A stretch of DNA of 38,560 bases. Source: Hymenobacter sp. GTDB taxonomy: Bacteria; Bacteroidota; Bacteroidia; Cytophagales; Hymenobacteraceae. The stretch spans positions 1 through 38,560 of the forward strand of contig JANXUO010000112.1 of assembly GCA_025356245.1 (NCBI GenBank), in the 5' to 3' direction. A program made the position numbers and the translations under genes. Each line of letters begins with the position of its first letter. Positions within the stretch are counted from its first letter, which is position 1. Below are positions 9,693-19,346 of this stretch, piece after piece. The notes under the pieces were generated by a model that was given only the letters and a program-made list of their open reading frames with translations, was not told where the DNA came from and ran no database searches.

Positions 9693-11261
9693 ATGAAAAC
9701 CTTCGTTTTTCGCTTGGCAGCCACGGCACTGCTGTTGGGAACCGCTTTCATGGCCAATGCACAATCGCCCTATGTAGGCGAGTCGTTGAACTACGCCCGG
9801 CTGCAGTTTGGGGGACCGGCCCGCACCCAAGGCATTGCCGGAGCCAACGTGGCCCTGGGGGCCGATTTTGGTAACCTTAGCAGCAACCCGGCCGGGCTGG
9901 GGCTGTTCCAGAAATCGGAAGTGCATTTCAGCCCCGGCGTGGGCATTGGCAGCGCCGATGCCAGCGGCACGGGCACAGCCCTCACCAACCAAAAAAACAG
10001 CTTCCACGTGGCCAGCCTGGGCGGGGTGTTCACCAACCGGCGGGCCAGCGACGACGCAGAGAGCGACTGGCGCGGCGGCAGCTTCGCCGTTGGCTTTTCG
10101 CGGGTGACCGACTTCAACACTTCGTTCCAGTACGCCGGGCAGGTGGCCGACAACCGCTCGCTGTTTCAGTACCTGCGCGAGCCGGGGCGAGGCAGCTTTG
10201 GCACGGCTGCCTACCAAAGTGGCATCAATAGCATTGACAAGCAGTATAATCAAGGCACTAACCCCGCATATTCCAATATTGATGGGCTGGCATACGGGGC
10301 TTATCTAAGCGACATCCGCTCGACGCGCAACGGCACCGACACGCTGCGGTTGCTACGCCGCACCGGCCCCATCAGCCAAGGCGAAACAGTGACGACCTCC
10401 GGCTCGGTGTCGCAGCTCGATTTTGGCTACGGTGGCTCCTATAAAGACCGGCTGTTTGTGGGCGGGGCCATCGGCATTGTGTCAAGCAACCGGCGGCAGA
10501 TTCGCAATTTCAGCGAATCCGATGCGCCCGGCGCCGTGACGTTGGCCTTGCGCGACGAAACCCACACCACTGGCACGGGCTTCAACGCCCGCATTGGGGC
10601 CATTTACCGGGCTAACGATGTGCTGCGGCTGGGTGCCTCGGTACAAACGCCCACCTTCATGCAGCTCGATGATACGTATAATACCAGTCTCACCACCACT
10701 TTCTCGCCGGCTTTGCCCATCGCCGGCGGCCAAACCCTGAGTGGCAAAGCAGTGCAAACGCCCGCGGGCGAGTACGCTTACACGCTTACCACGCCGTTTC
10801 GGGCCAACGGCGGAGTGGCCCTGACGCTGGCCAAGCTTGGCTTCATCACCGCCGACGTGGAGTATGTAGGCTATAACCAATCGCGACTCAGCAATCAGCC
10901 CAACAATGCCAACGGCGACGATTACACGTTTTCAGCCGAAAATCAGGGCATTAAGGCCGCTTACCGCAATGCCGTGAACCTGCGCGTAGGCGCCGAGGCG
11001 CGCCTCGACGTTTTCCGCGTCCGGGCCGGCTACGCTTACTACGCCGACCCTTACCAGTATGCGCCCATCGACCGGAGCCAGCAGTTTTATACCGCGGGCC
11101 TGGGCCTGCGCCAGAAAAACTTTTTCCTCGACGTGGCCGGGGTATACACCGCTTACAAGCAGCTTTACTCGCCCTACGCCATCCTGAGCGGGCAGCAGCC
11201 GGTCATCACCGTCAACAACACCCGCTACACCACCACTGTCACGGCTGGGTTCACGTTTTGA
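9693..11261 (+). CDS. Outer-membrane transport protein, OmpP1/FadL/TodX-like
   Basis: Signal peptide MKTFVFRLAATALLLGTAFMANAQSPYVGESLNYARLQFGGPARTQGIAGANVALGADFGNLSSNPAGLGLF (typical FadL N-terminus) and a beta-barrel-like C-terminus ending TTTVTAGFTF. Confidence 0.85.
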   Translation: MKTFVFRLAATALLLGTAFMANAQSPYVGESLNYARLQFGGPARTQGIAGANVALGADFGNLSSNPAGLGLFQKSEVHFSPGVGIGSADASGTGTALTNQKNSFHVASLGGVFTNRRASDDAESDWRGGSFAVGFSRVTDFNTSFQYAGQVADNRSLFQYLREPGRGSFGTAAYQSGINSIDKQYNQGTNPAYSNIDGLAYGAYLSDIRSTRNGTDTLRLLRRTGPISQGETVTTSGSVSQLDFGYGGSYKDRLFVGGAIGIVSSNRRQIRNFSESDAPGAVTLALRDETHTTGTGFNARIGAIYRANDVLRLGASVQTPTFMQLDDTYNTSLTTTFSPALPIAGGQTLSGKAVQTPAGEYAYTLTTPFRANGGVALTLAKLGFITADVEYVGYNQSRLSNQPNNANGDDYTFSAENQGIKAAYRNAVNLRVGAEARLDVFRVRAGYAYYADPYQYAPIDRSQQFYTAGLGLRQKNFFLDVAGVYTAYKQLYSPYAILSGQQPVITVNNTRYTTTVTAGFTF

Positions 11262-11284
11262 CGATTTGCGCAATCGCAATAAAG

Positions 11285-11345
11285 TAAAGAACGAGGAATG
11301 AAGAATTTTGGCTTCCATCGCCAATTCTTCATTCCTCGTTCTTTA
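11285..11345. terminator. 23-bp perfect inverted repeat (bidirectional terminator-like hairpin)
   Basis: taaagaacgaggaatgaagaatt / aattcttcattcctcgttcttta with a 15-nt loop, between convergent genes ending at 11261 (+) and 11362 (-). Confidence 0.8.
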
Positions 11346-11361
11346 TTAGGTAGGCGAAGCG

Positions 11362-13125
11362 CTACTCCAGCGGCAACTGCCCAAACCAGAGGGTTTTGCC
11401 GCTCTTGTTTTCGCCGAAGAAAACGATTTGCTTGGTGCTGGCCCCGATGGGCAGTGTCGAGTACTTGTTGCTGACGTAGTATTTGCCCTCCTTCGTCACG
11501 CCGAAGGCTTTTTGAACGCCGATGGTGGCCGCACCCAGGTCGATGCGCGTGACGCTGGGGTAGCTGATGGTTTCGCGCTCGGTGGGGTCAAATAAGCCGC
11601 CTTTGCTGCCGTCGGCGGTAAGGCCAGAAACGGTGCGCCAGCCGTCCATCTCGAAGAACGTCCAGAACACGGCCTTGCCATCGGCAGTGCTGCGCATGAA
11701 CTGGGACGTGGGGGCCATCGAAGCCGTGGCGTTGTTTTCGGTGCGGCGTACGCCGTACTGTGCCCGCAGTGCGCCCTGGCCCGTAAAGTGGAAAAGCAGC
11801 ATATCGCCGTAGCTGCGGGTGGGGCCAATGGAACCGCCAGCGGTGCCGGTAAGGGTGCCGAGCAGCTTGTTGCCGCCGTTGGAGCCAGCGTGGGCCTTGA
11901 AGTTCTGGCCTCCAATAAAGATGTCGCCGTTGGGGGTTTCGCTGGCTAGGTTAATGGCGAAGCGCTTGCCGGTGTAGTCGGGGGTGCGCTTCTGGCCGGG
12001 CGGCACCTGCTGCTTGGCCTCAAACTCCTTAAGGTCGGTTTTAGTGAGCCAGGCCACTTTTCCATCCTTAATCTTGCCCAGCACGAAGTTTTTGGCTTTG
12101 AAGGAGTCTTCGGCGCTCATGCCGGCCGTGGGCGTGGGCATGGCTTCGGCGTAGTAATCGTCGGTTTTGGCGTTGGCGGGGCCGTAGAGCAACACGCCAC
12201 CATCGGCCATTGGCACAAAACCATTTACCAACCAAGCACTTACTGGAGAATCTACGCGCAACTTGTCTTTCACGTTGCCTTCGGCCCCGACGCGCAGGTA
12301 CTGGTACTCGGTGGCGGGGTGCAGGCCTTTTGTTTTGCCAGCGCCCTTGGTGTAGGCCAGCATGATGGCCACATCGGGCGAGGGCCGGCCGGTGTCGTCG
12401 GCTTCCTCGTCCTGGTCAAGGCCAATGGCGCCCATCTCCACGTAGCTCTGGGCCACGTCGGTGTCGAGGTAGGTGTCTTTGTCCAGCTCGGCGTCTTTGG
12501 TGAAGTGCAGCAGGTGCAAGCCGATTTTCAGACCCTTGACGTTGGTCAGGCGCACGTTTTCAGAGGCCAGCACCAAACTGCCGCCGGTGGCATCGTCGTC
12601 CACGTGGCTCAAGTAGTGAAAGCCGCCACCGGCCTCGGTCTTGGGCTTGATGGTTTCGAGCAGCTTCACCCGCTTGCGGTAGCCGCCGCCCAGCCAGCTC
12701 CATTTGTACTCGATGAGGCGGCGACGGATGAGGATGGTACCGGGCGGCGTGGCAATGGCCGCAAAAGCCGCAAAACCGACGCCGGCCGCGGTGGCCTCGA
12801 TGGTAATGGCCTCCTTGGAGTAGTTTTCGCCCCGGTAGCCCTTCACCTTTTCCATCGGAATGCTCGCCTCTTCCACACCCAGCAGGTTGTACTTAGTGTC
12901 GAAGTGGTAGGTTTGGGAAGCTACCTCCTTGGTAGTGCTTTTGGTGATGAAGCGCAGGTCAATTTTGCCGGCGGCGTTGTCCACCGATACGTCTTCGAGG
13001 TAGCCGCGCTTGGCTTTGCCCGATACGTCGTGAAACTTCTCGATGTCGAGCTTTTGGGCGATGGTCGGGACGGCCAGCAAGCCCGTTGCCAGCAGCAGCG
13101 CGGCGGAAGTAAGCAGATTTTTCAT
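11362..13125 (-). CDS. Secreted protein of unknown function (587 aa)
   Basis: Signal peptide MKNLLTSAALLLATGLLAVPTIAQ and an uninterrupted ORF. No motif recognised by eye. Confidence 0.75.
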   Translation of the reverse strand: MKNLLTSAALLLATGLLAVPTIAQKLDIEKFHDVSGKAKRGYLEDVSVDNAAGKIDLRFITKSTTKEVASQTYHFDTKYNLLGVEEASIPMEKVKGYRGENYSKEAITIEATAAGVGFAAFAAIATPPGTILIRRRLIEYKWSWLGGGYRKRVKLLETIKPKTEAGGGFHYLSHVDDDATGGSLVLASENVRLTNVKGLKIGLHLLHFTKDAELDKDTYLDTDVAQSYVEMGAIGLDQDEEADDTGRPSPDVAIMLAYTKGAGKTKGLHPATEYQYLRVGAEGNVKDKLRVDSPVSAWLVNGFVPMADGGVLLYGPANAKTDDYYAEAMPTPTAGMSAEDSFKAKNFVLGKIKDGKVAWLTKTDLKEFEAKQQVPPGQKRTPDYTGKRFAINLASETPNGDIFIGGQNFKAHAGSNGGNKLLGTLTGTAGGSIGPTRSYGDMLLFHFTGQGALRAQYGVRRTENNATASMAPTSQFMRSTADGKAVFWTFFEMDGWRTVSGLTADGSKGGLFDPTERETISYPSVTRIDLGAATIGVQKAFGVTKEGKYYVSNKYSTLPIGASTKQIVFFGENKSGKTLWFGQLPLE

Positions 13126-13316
13126 GGTCGGACGAGGGGTTGATTACCAGTTGGTTTGAATACCACAAAGGAATACCCACCGGCGGCCTGCTGTCAATCC
13201 GTGCTGCGCCGCATTTTTTTATCCGGGCTGGCACGGAGGCCAGGCCTCCCCGCCGCCGGGGCCAGCCCCGAGGCCGCGCTGTTTCTTCTTGCCCGGCCTA
13301 CACGCCACTAAGCAGC

Positions 13317-13376
13317 AGCCCCGAAACCCGAGAACCGCACTGGCAGGGTGAGCCAGGGTTCTCGAACTTCGGGGCT
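13317..13376. terminator. Large hairpin downstream of the 13413-13838 minus-strand gene
   Basis: agccccgaaacccgagaacc ... gggttctcgaacttcggggct, with inner ctggc/gccag pairing. Confidence 0.55.
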
Positions 13377-13412
13377 AATAACTTAGGGGTAAAAGCCTGA
13401 CTCAGACAGCTA

Positions 13413-13838
13413 CTAGCGGCCGGCCGTCAGCGCGGTGGGGGTGATGGCTGCGGGGGTAGCCGTGGGGCACACCACACTCAGCAGGCCCGTGCCTTCGTAG
13501 CGCACCTGCACGGCGTAGCGGTAGCGGGCAGCGCCCAAGCTTACCAGCACGGCGTAGTTGCCGGTGGGCAGGGTGCTAAACCCAAAGCGGTGGCCGTAAG
13601 CCGGGGCCTTGGTGGCTTCGCTGAACAACACTTGGTCGGTGCTGAGCTGCACGACCTGCACCCGGCCCGGCTCCTGGGCGGGGTTGGCAATGCGCACTTG
13701 AAAGCTGCTGGCGTCGGCCCGCACCAATTGGACGGGGGCAGCCTCCTGGGCCTGAACGGCGGGGGCATTTCCCAGAAACAACGCCACGGCGGCAGCAGCG
13801 GTGGCAAACGAAGAGCGGAGAATGGTGAAGAAGTTCAT
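13413..13838 (-). CDS. Small secreted protein of unknown function
   Basis: Signal peptide MNFFTILRSSFATAAAAVALFLGNAPAVQAQ followed by a beta-rich single domain. Confidence 0.65.
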   Translation of the reverse strand: MNFFTILRSSFATAAAAVALFLGNAPAVQAQEAAPVQLVRADASSFQVRIANPAQEPGRVQVVQLSTDQVLFSEATKAPAYGHRFGFSTLPTGNYAVLVSLGAARYRYAVQVRYEGTGLLSVVCPTATPAAITPTALTAGR

Positions 13839-14245
13839 GGCGTTTGGGGGGTTGAAGTGGGTTGGTTGCTCGGTGAAGACCGCGCCCGCTGCTGTTCGGA
13901 AGTGAACCGCAGCGGCCTGGTGTTGCCAAGGTGATTTCAAGCCCCGTGCCATATTTATAACTAACTGATTTTGAAAATTTTATGTCATTATTTTGTTTTT
14001 AAGAGTTTCGAAAAAGTGTCCATTGACGGACAGGTGTCCGGTTGCAGACGCCCACTTTGGTGGATTTTTTACTTGTTTCGAGCGGGGACGAGCTTTTTAT
14101 CGCTTGGTCGCGAATGCCTGCGTTGTTGTGGTACGAAAGAAGCATCTCAACCTTGTAAACGCACTAAATACAGGAGTCAAGCACACCCAGCCAGCCGGGT
14201 GTATCGGTGCTCATCCCAACACAACTCACGACCAAACCCTGCACC

Positions 14246-15172
14246 CTACTCCACTACCAGACGCTGGCACACATCGGCCCGACCGGGCACACGCAGCAGA
14301 TACAGGCCAGCGGGCACCGCGCCCAAGTCGAGGAGGCGCTCGGTGACGGGGCCGGCACTGGGGCGGGCGGGCCAGGCGCGAAGTAAGCGACCTTGGCTGT
14401 CAACTATTTCCAAAGCAGCGTGGGCCAGGGCAGCGTCGGCGGTGCGCAGTACAAATTGCCCGTTGGTGCTGGGGTTGGGATAAACTTGCCAGGCTAGCTG
14501 GGCCGCGCCCTGGGCGGTGGCAGCCGGCAAAGTCAGCGTCAGGTCATCCAACAAAAGCACAGCCGTGGTGGACGACCGCGTACTGCCTACCGACAAGTAA
14601 ATACGCAGGGAATCGGGCTGTAAGCTGCTGGGCCCGTAGGTGATGGGCAGCGTGGCCAGTGTGTAAACGGCCGTGTTGGCCGCCGGAGCCACCAAGTAGC
14701 GCGTGCCCACGCCCACCTGCCGCACGGCAGTGCCCGCGCCCCGGCGTAATTCGAGGTAGACGTTGGCCGAATCGTTGGCGGCCCCGCTGAAGCGGTACCA
14801 AAACTGCACCTGCGTGGGCCGCGCCGTGAACGGAATGCCGCCCCGAAAGGCGGTGTTGAACGTTGGCCCCACGCGGCTCACATCGCCCAACACGAGTACG
14901 CCAGGCAGGTTTTGGCCAAAAATTGACTGCACCGCCACCCGCGCCGCGAAGCTGCCACCGTGAGCCGTGGTCGTTTTGCTGACCGTGCCCTGCGACACCG
15001 CCAGGCCAAGGCGGGCATAGAGGTCGTCGCTCGTGACCCAACCCTGGGGCACGTCGCCGCCATTCCGCGTGAGCCAAGTTTCCAAGCCGCCGTTGGGGAT
15101 GGTTTGGGCCAGCAGGCGCGTGGGCAACGCCATGGCCAACAGCAACAGTGCAAAGAGGAAAGCAGATTTCAT
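14246..15172 (-). CDS. T9SS type A sorting-domain secreted protein
   Basis: Signal peptide MKSAFLFALLLLAMALPTRLLAQ; C-terminal 'QVYPNPSTNGQFVLRT...LEIVDSQGRLL...DLGAVPAGLYLLRV...QRLVVE', a Por-secretion CTD pattern. Confidence 0.85.
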   Translation of the reverse strand: MKSAFLFALLLLAMALPTRLLAQTIPNGGLETWLTRNGGDVPQGWVTSDDLYARLGLAVSQGTVSKTTTAHGGSFAARVAVQSIFGQNLPGVLVLGDVSRVGPTFNTAFRGGIPFTARPTQVQFWYRFSGAANDSANVYLELRRGAGTAVRQVGVGTRYLVAPAANTAVYTLATLPITYGPSSLQPDSLRIYLSVGSTRSSTTAVLLLDDLTLTLPAATAQGAAQLAWQVYPNPSTNGQFVLRTADAALAHAALEIVDSQGRLLRAWPARPSAGPVTERLLDLGAVPAGLYLLRVPGRADVCQRLVVE

Positions 15173-15492
15173 GATGCAAGAAAGTTAGTGCGCGCTGCAA
15201 GGTAAGCAGCAGCAGGCCAGACCCAAAAGCAAGGTGTCACAACGCAGGATTTTCAAGCTGGGCTGCTCACCCCGACTGGCCGCGGCGGCTGCTCGCGCAG
15301 TCATTGCTTGGCCGCGCCATCGTCGCCAGAAAAACGACGATATTGAGCAGGTTGACGTAGCCGGGAAGAGGCAGGAAACAGCGCCGGGCAAGTTGTGCCG
15401 CTACAGGACTGGGCCGACGAGGCAGGGCACGCAGCGGCATCTCTTGAGTAAAGCAGCTATGTCGGGCCGGCAGGTTTTCGGCTGCCAGCCGC

Positions 15493-16068
15493 CTACTCCG
15501 CCAGCCGAAACGTGAGCGGCAGCACGTACTGCACGGCCACCGGGTGCGAACCAAGGCGGCCCGGTATCCACTTGCCGGGAATGCTGTGGGCGATGCGCAT
15601 GGCTTCTTCGTCGCAGCCGCTGCCTAGCCTGTTTAACAACTTGTATCCCGAGATTTGGCCCAGCGTATCTATCACAAAGCTAACCACTAAACGCCCCTGC
15701 ACGTTTTGTGCCTGGGCCTGCATGGGGTAGTTAAGTTGGGTGGTGTAGGCAGCCAGCGCCGCATCGCCGCCGATGAACAGCGGAGGCTGGTCGAGCAGGC
15801 GGGTCTTCCACACGCCGGGGGCCGTTTCGGCGAGATAAAACGCATCGGCCGCGGGCCGGTAGTACAGCAGTCGTTGCTTGTCGTGGTCGTAGCGCTGCAC
15901 CAACACCTGCTGCTGCGCAGGCGTGCGACCAAAATATTCCCAAACGCCCACCTTGGTTTTTTTGGTCATCATGCCCCGCTCCCACTCGGTTTCGTGCAGT
16001 TTTTGGGCCGCCACAGCGGCCGATGTAAACAACAGGCAAAGAATAATCCTGTAGCGTAGCGTTTTCAT
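15493..16068 (-). CDS. Periplasmic TonB C-terminal-domain protein
   Basis: Signal peptide MKTLRYRIILCLLFTSAAVAAQ; C-terminal 'QLNYPMQAQAQNVQGRLVVSFVIDTLGQISGYKLLNRLGSGCDEEAMRIAHSIPGKWIPG...VQYVLPLTFRL'. Confidence 0.8.
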   Translation of the reverse strand: MKTLRYRIILCLLFTSAAVAAQKLHETEWERGMMTKKTKVGVWEYFGRTPAQQQVLVQRYDHDKQRLLYYRPAADAFYLAETAPGVWKTRLLDQPPLFIGGDAALAAYTTQLNYPMQAQAQNVQGRLVVSFVIDTLGQISGYKLLNRLGSGCDEEAMRIAHSIPGKWIPGRLGSHPVAVQYVLPLTFRLAE

Positions 16069-16245
16069 GAGGCAGGAAGGGTAAGTGGGACGAGAACGAA
16101 AATTAACAAAAATTTCGCTAAAGACCTAGGACTAACCTGCAAAAAATTTAATTTAATTACTAATTCTCGTTTTTTATTTATATTTCACCAAAAACCATAA
16201 CCATGGGGGCACCATAGGCGGCTATCGGCAACCCGCCGCTACGGC

Positions 16246-17547
16246 CTAGTGCGCCGGCAGCGCCTCGGTAGCGGGGGCCAGCGCCGCGGGCGGGTGCTTC
16301 CGCAACGAGCGCACGGCCAGCCCCACGCTGACTAGCGTCAGCACCGCGCCCAGCAGGAATGGCGCTCCGGGGAAATACACCGGCGCGGCCGGGCCGGTGA
16401 AGTGGGCAAATAAGTACGTCATCAGCAACGGCCCTACCACGCCGGTGGCGCTGATGAGGCTGGTGAGCGAGCCCTGCAATTCGCCCTGCTCGTTGGCCGG
16501 CACTTGCCCCGAAATAGTACCTTGCAGCGCCGGCCCCGCCAGTCCGCCCAGGCAGTACGGGGCCAAAAAGGCCAGCATCATCCACCCCTGCGAGGCAAAG
16601 GCAAATAGCACAAAGCCCACCACGTAGCAGCTCAGGCCAATGACGATGGCCCGTGCCGCGCCCAGCTTCGGGATGGCCACCCGCACCAGCCCGCCCTGCA
16701 CCAACCCCGAAAATAACCCCACTACAGCCAGCGAAATGCCAACGGCCTTTTCCGTCCACCCAAACTTGAGCATGGTGTAAAACGTCCAGACCGACTGGGT
16801 GGCCGAACCCGCCAGGTAAATGAGTATCAGCGAGGCCACCAGGCCCAGCACGGCCGGGTAGCGACGCAGGCGCAGCAGCGACGCCACGGGGTTGGCCCGC
16901 GCCCACTCGAAGGGCCGCCGCTGGACCAGGGCCAGCGACTCGGGCAGCACCAGCAGGCCGTAGAGGAAATTGCACAGGCTCAGGCCCGCCGCCACCATAA
17001 ACGGCACCCGCGACCCGAAATCGGCCAGCAGCCCCCCCAGGGCCGGCCCCACGATAAAGCCGATGCCAAAGGCTGCCCCCACCAGCCCAAAATTTTGGGC
17101 GCGTTTTTCGGGGGTGCTGATGTCGGCAATGTAGGCCGTGGCCGTGGTGAAGCTAGCCCCGGTGATGCCCGCAATGACGCGGCCCACAAACACCCAGCCC
17201 AACGTCGGGGCCAGGCTCAGAAATACATAATCGAGCCCCAGGCCCAGCAGCGAGGCCAGCAGCACCGGCCGCCGCCCCAGCTTGTCGGAGAGGCCGCCCA
17301 TTACCGGAGCAAAGCAAAACTGCGCACTCGCGTAGGCAAACGTGAGCCAGCCCGAATACTCCGAGGCCCGGCTCAGCCCCTCGCCCGTAAGCTGCCGGAT
17401 GAGCTTGGGCACCACCGGAATGATAAGCCCCAGCCCAATCACGTCAATCAGAATGGTGACGAAGATAAACCCCAGCGCCGGGGCGCGCGGAGTGCGCTGG
17501 GCGGCCTGAGGCGACGGGCTGGAGGCACTGTTTTCGTTGCTCATCAA
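16246..17547 (-). CDS. TetA-like MFS transporter
   Basis: 'IFVTILIDVIGLGLIIPVVPKLI', 'FAPVMGGLSDKLGRRPVLLASLLGLGLDYVFL', 'GRVIAGITGASFTTATAYIADISTPEKRAQNFGLVGAAFGIGFIVGPALGG', i.e. TCR/Tet-type signatures. Confidence 0.9.
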   Translation of the reverse strand: MMSNENSASSPSPQAAQRTPRAPALGFIFVTILIDVIGLGLIIPVVPKLIRQLTGEGLSRASEYSGWLTFAYASAQFCFAPVMGGLSDKLGRRPVLLASLLGLGLDYVFLSLAPTLGWVFVGRVIAGITGASFTTATAYIADISTPEKRAQNFGLVGAAFGIGFIVGPALGGLLADFGSRVPFMVAAGLSLCNFLYGLLVLPESLALVQRRPFEWARANPVASLLRLRRYPAVLGLVASLILIYLAGSATQSVWTFYTMLKFGWTEKAVGISLAVVGLFSGLVQGGLVRVAIPKLGAARAIVIGLSCYVVGFVLFAFASQGWMMLAFLAPYCLGGLAGPALQGTISGQVPANEQGELQGSLTSLISATGVVGPLLMTYLFAHFTGPAAPVYFPGAPFLLGAVLTLVSVGLAVRSLRKHPPAALAPATEALPAH

Positions 17548-17671
17548 AAGCGGGTTAGCGGCTGAATTCTTGCCCAGGGAATGCCTGAATTGTTTCGGCT
17601 CACGCTGGTTTTGTCTATTCGTCTTTGCATCTATTTAACCTCATCTTCCTGGCGGAGCCTTTAATAAAAGA

Positions 17672-18088
17672 CTATTCGTCCTCCGCTTGCAGCCATTTAA
17701 AAGCAGCTTGCTCCTCCACAAAACGCTCGCCCACGAATGGCTTGCCGTCGAAGTAAGTGGGCGGCGGGAAGGCAGCATCGGCCGCCGCATCGCGCAGGTA
17801 CTCGGGCATGAGTAAGTAGGCCAGGCGCGAGCGGCCACCCAGGCGAGGGCCCAGTTCGGGCAGCAGGGTGCGCACCATCCAGCTGGCCCCAACTTGGTGG
17901 GTATTGCGGCGGCGGCGCACGTCGAGGAGCCAGCGGCGGCACTGGCGCAGCTCGGCCTCGGCCAGCAGCGCCCAGTAGCCCTGCTCCATTTCGGCCAGCT
18001 CGATGGGCCGCAGCCAGCGGGCCACCAGCACGTCGAGGTCGGGGCGGTAGCTGACGGCAAGAAAGTCGGCGATGGCAGTAACAGTCAA
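17672..18088 (-). CDS. Hypothetical protein, about 138 aa; probable TTG start
   Basis: 'LTVTAIADFLAVSYRPDLDVLVARWLRPIELAEMEQGYWALLAEAELRQCRRWLLDVRRRRNTHQVGASWMVRTLLPELG...' is protein-like. The only in-frame ATG (18163) would overlap the divergent gene start; a TTG at 18086-18088 is more plausible. Confidence 0.55.
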   Translation of the reverse strand: MTVTAIADFLAVSYRPDLDVLVARWLRPIELAEMEQGYWALLAEAELRQCRRWLLDVRRRRNTHQVGASWMVRTLLPELGPRLGGRSRLAYLLMPEYLRDAAADAAFPPPTYFDGKPFVGERFVEEQAAFKWLQAEDE

Positions 18089-18157
18089 TTTGAAACGCAA
18101 TGGTTCGCCGCAAAAGTACGGTTCGCCCCGCCCGGCCGCCGTATTTTGCCGGCCCCA

Positions 18158-19240
18158 ATGCAAGCCGCGCCCTCCTCTCCTCTTACCTACCGGCCCGAGC
18201 TAAGCGGCCTGCGGGCCGTGGCCGTGGGCGTAGTGGTGCTGCACCACTGGCTGCGCCCGGCGTTTCCGCTGGGCGAGGTAGGGCGCAGCTTATTTTTTGT
18301 GATGAGCGGCTACCTGGTGTCAGGCATCATCTGGAAATACGGGGCCTGGCCCGGCGCACCGGGCGCGTGGCGGGCGCGGCTGGGCACGTTTTACCTGCGC
18401 CGGGTACTGCGCATTTTGCCGCCCTACTACTTGGCTTTGGCGGGCTGTGCGCTGCTGCCGCTGGCGGCATTGCGGCAGCACCCGGCGTGGTTTCTGCTGC
18501 CGGGGGCCAACCTGTTTTTTTACCACCTGCACGGTTGGGCCGACGGCCTGGGCCACTACTGGACGCTGGCCGTGGACGAGCAGTTTTACTTACTCTGGCC
18601 CGTGGTGCTGGCCCTCACCGGCCGCCGCCTGGGGCCGTTGCTGGCGCTGGCGGCGGCTGGCTGGCTATTTCGGGTGGCCTGGGCCGCCGCCTACGGCCCC
18701 GCCATGGTGCACCTGCTGCTGCCCGCTAGCTTCGATTTGTTGAGCCTGGGGGCGGTGCTGCGCCTGGGGCATCATAAGCCGTGGCTAGCCCGCCTGAGCC
18801 GGGGGCGCTACGCGGCCCTGGCCTGGGCCGCCTGGGTGGGCTTGGCCCTGGCCTTTAGCAATGGCACCGGCCGCAACGCAATTGCCTGGGAACTAAGCTA
18901 CGTAAGTGGCGGGGCGGTGGCCGCGTTCCTAACCTTGGCCTGGTTGCTGAAAGCACCGGCTGCCGCCCAGCAGCTGGGTTTAGCGCACCCGGCGGTGCAA
19001 TGGGTAGGACAACGCAGCTACGGCTTCTACCTCTACCACTTGCCGCTGCTGGTGGCCTGGCAGCGGCTGGTGTACCACTTGGTGCCCGATGCGGCGGGCC
19101 GGCAGCTTTGGCTGAGCCCCGTGCCGGTGCTGCTGGTGCTGGGGCCGCTACTAGCGCTGGGGGCCGCTGCCTCATGGCACTTCGTGGAAGCTCCTTTTGA
19201 GCGGCTGAAAGGGCGGTTTGGGTACAGTGGACGGGGGTAA
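18158..19240 (+). CDS. Acyltransferase family 3 (OafA/YrhL-like) membrane protein
   Basis: 'YRPELSGLRAVAVGVVVLHHW', 'SLFFVMSGYLVSGIIWK', 'YLRRVLRILPPYY', 'HYWTLAVDEQFYLLWPVVL'. Confidence 0.9.
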   Translation: MQAAPSSPLTYRPELSGLRAVAVGVVVLHHWLRPAFPLGEVGRSLFFVMSGYLVSGIIWKYGAWPGAPGAWRARLGTFYLRRVLRILPPYYLALAGCALLPLAALRQHPAWFLLPGANLFFYHLHGWADGLGHYWTLAVDEQFYLLWPVVLALTGRRLGPLLALAAAGWLFRVAWAAAYGPAMVHLLLPASFDLLSLGAVLRLGHHKPWLARLSRGRYAALAWAAWVGLALAFSNGTGRNAIAWELSYVSGGAVAAFLTLAWLLKAPAAAQQLGLAHPAVQWVGQRSYGFYLYHLPLLVAWQRLVYHLVPDAAGRQLWLSPVPVLLVLGPLLALGAAASWHFVEAPFERLKGRFGYSGRG

Positions 19241-19346
19241 CGACGCAATTCGCCGCCGCCGACGTACGCGCCAACCGGAAACCCGCCCCAACTTTGCAGG
19301 GACTGGCCCGTTTTACCGCTCCAATCTCCTTTACTTGCTTACACTG

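Noticed and set aside
15180-15490. Possible remnant membrane-protein ORF (GYVNLLNIVVFLATMARPS...) in a 320-bp gap
   Set aside because: Short, no start context or recognisable family; may be chance in GC-rich sequence.
16083-16200. AT-rich island considered as an attachment site or ncRNA
   Set aside because: No repeats, integrase or stable hairpin apparent; it fits an ordinary promoter region upstream of the minus-strand TonB-CTD gene.
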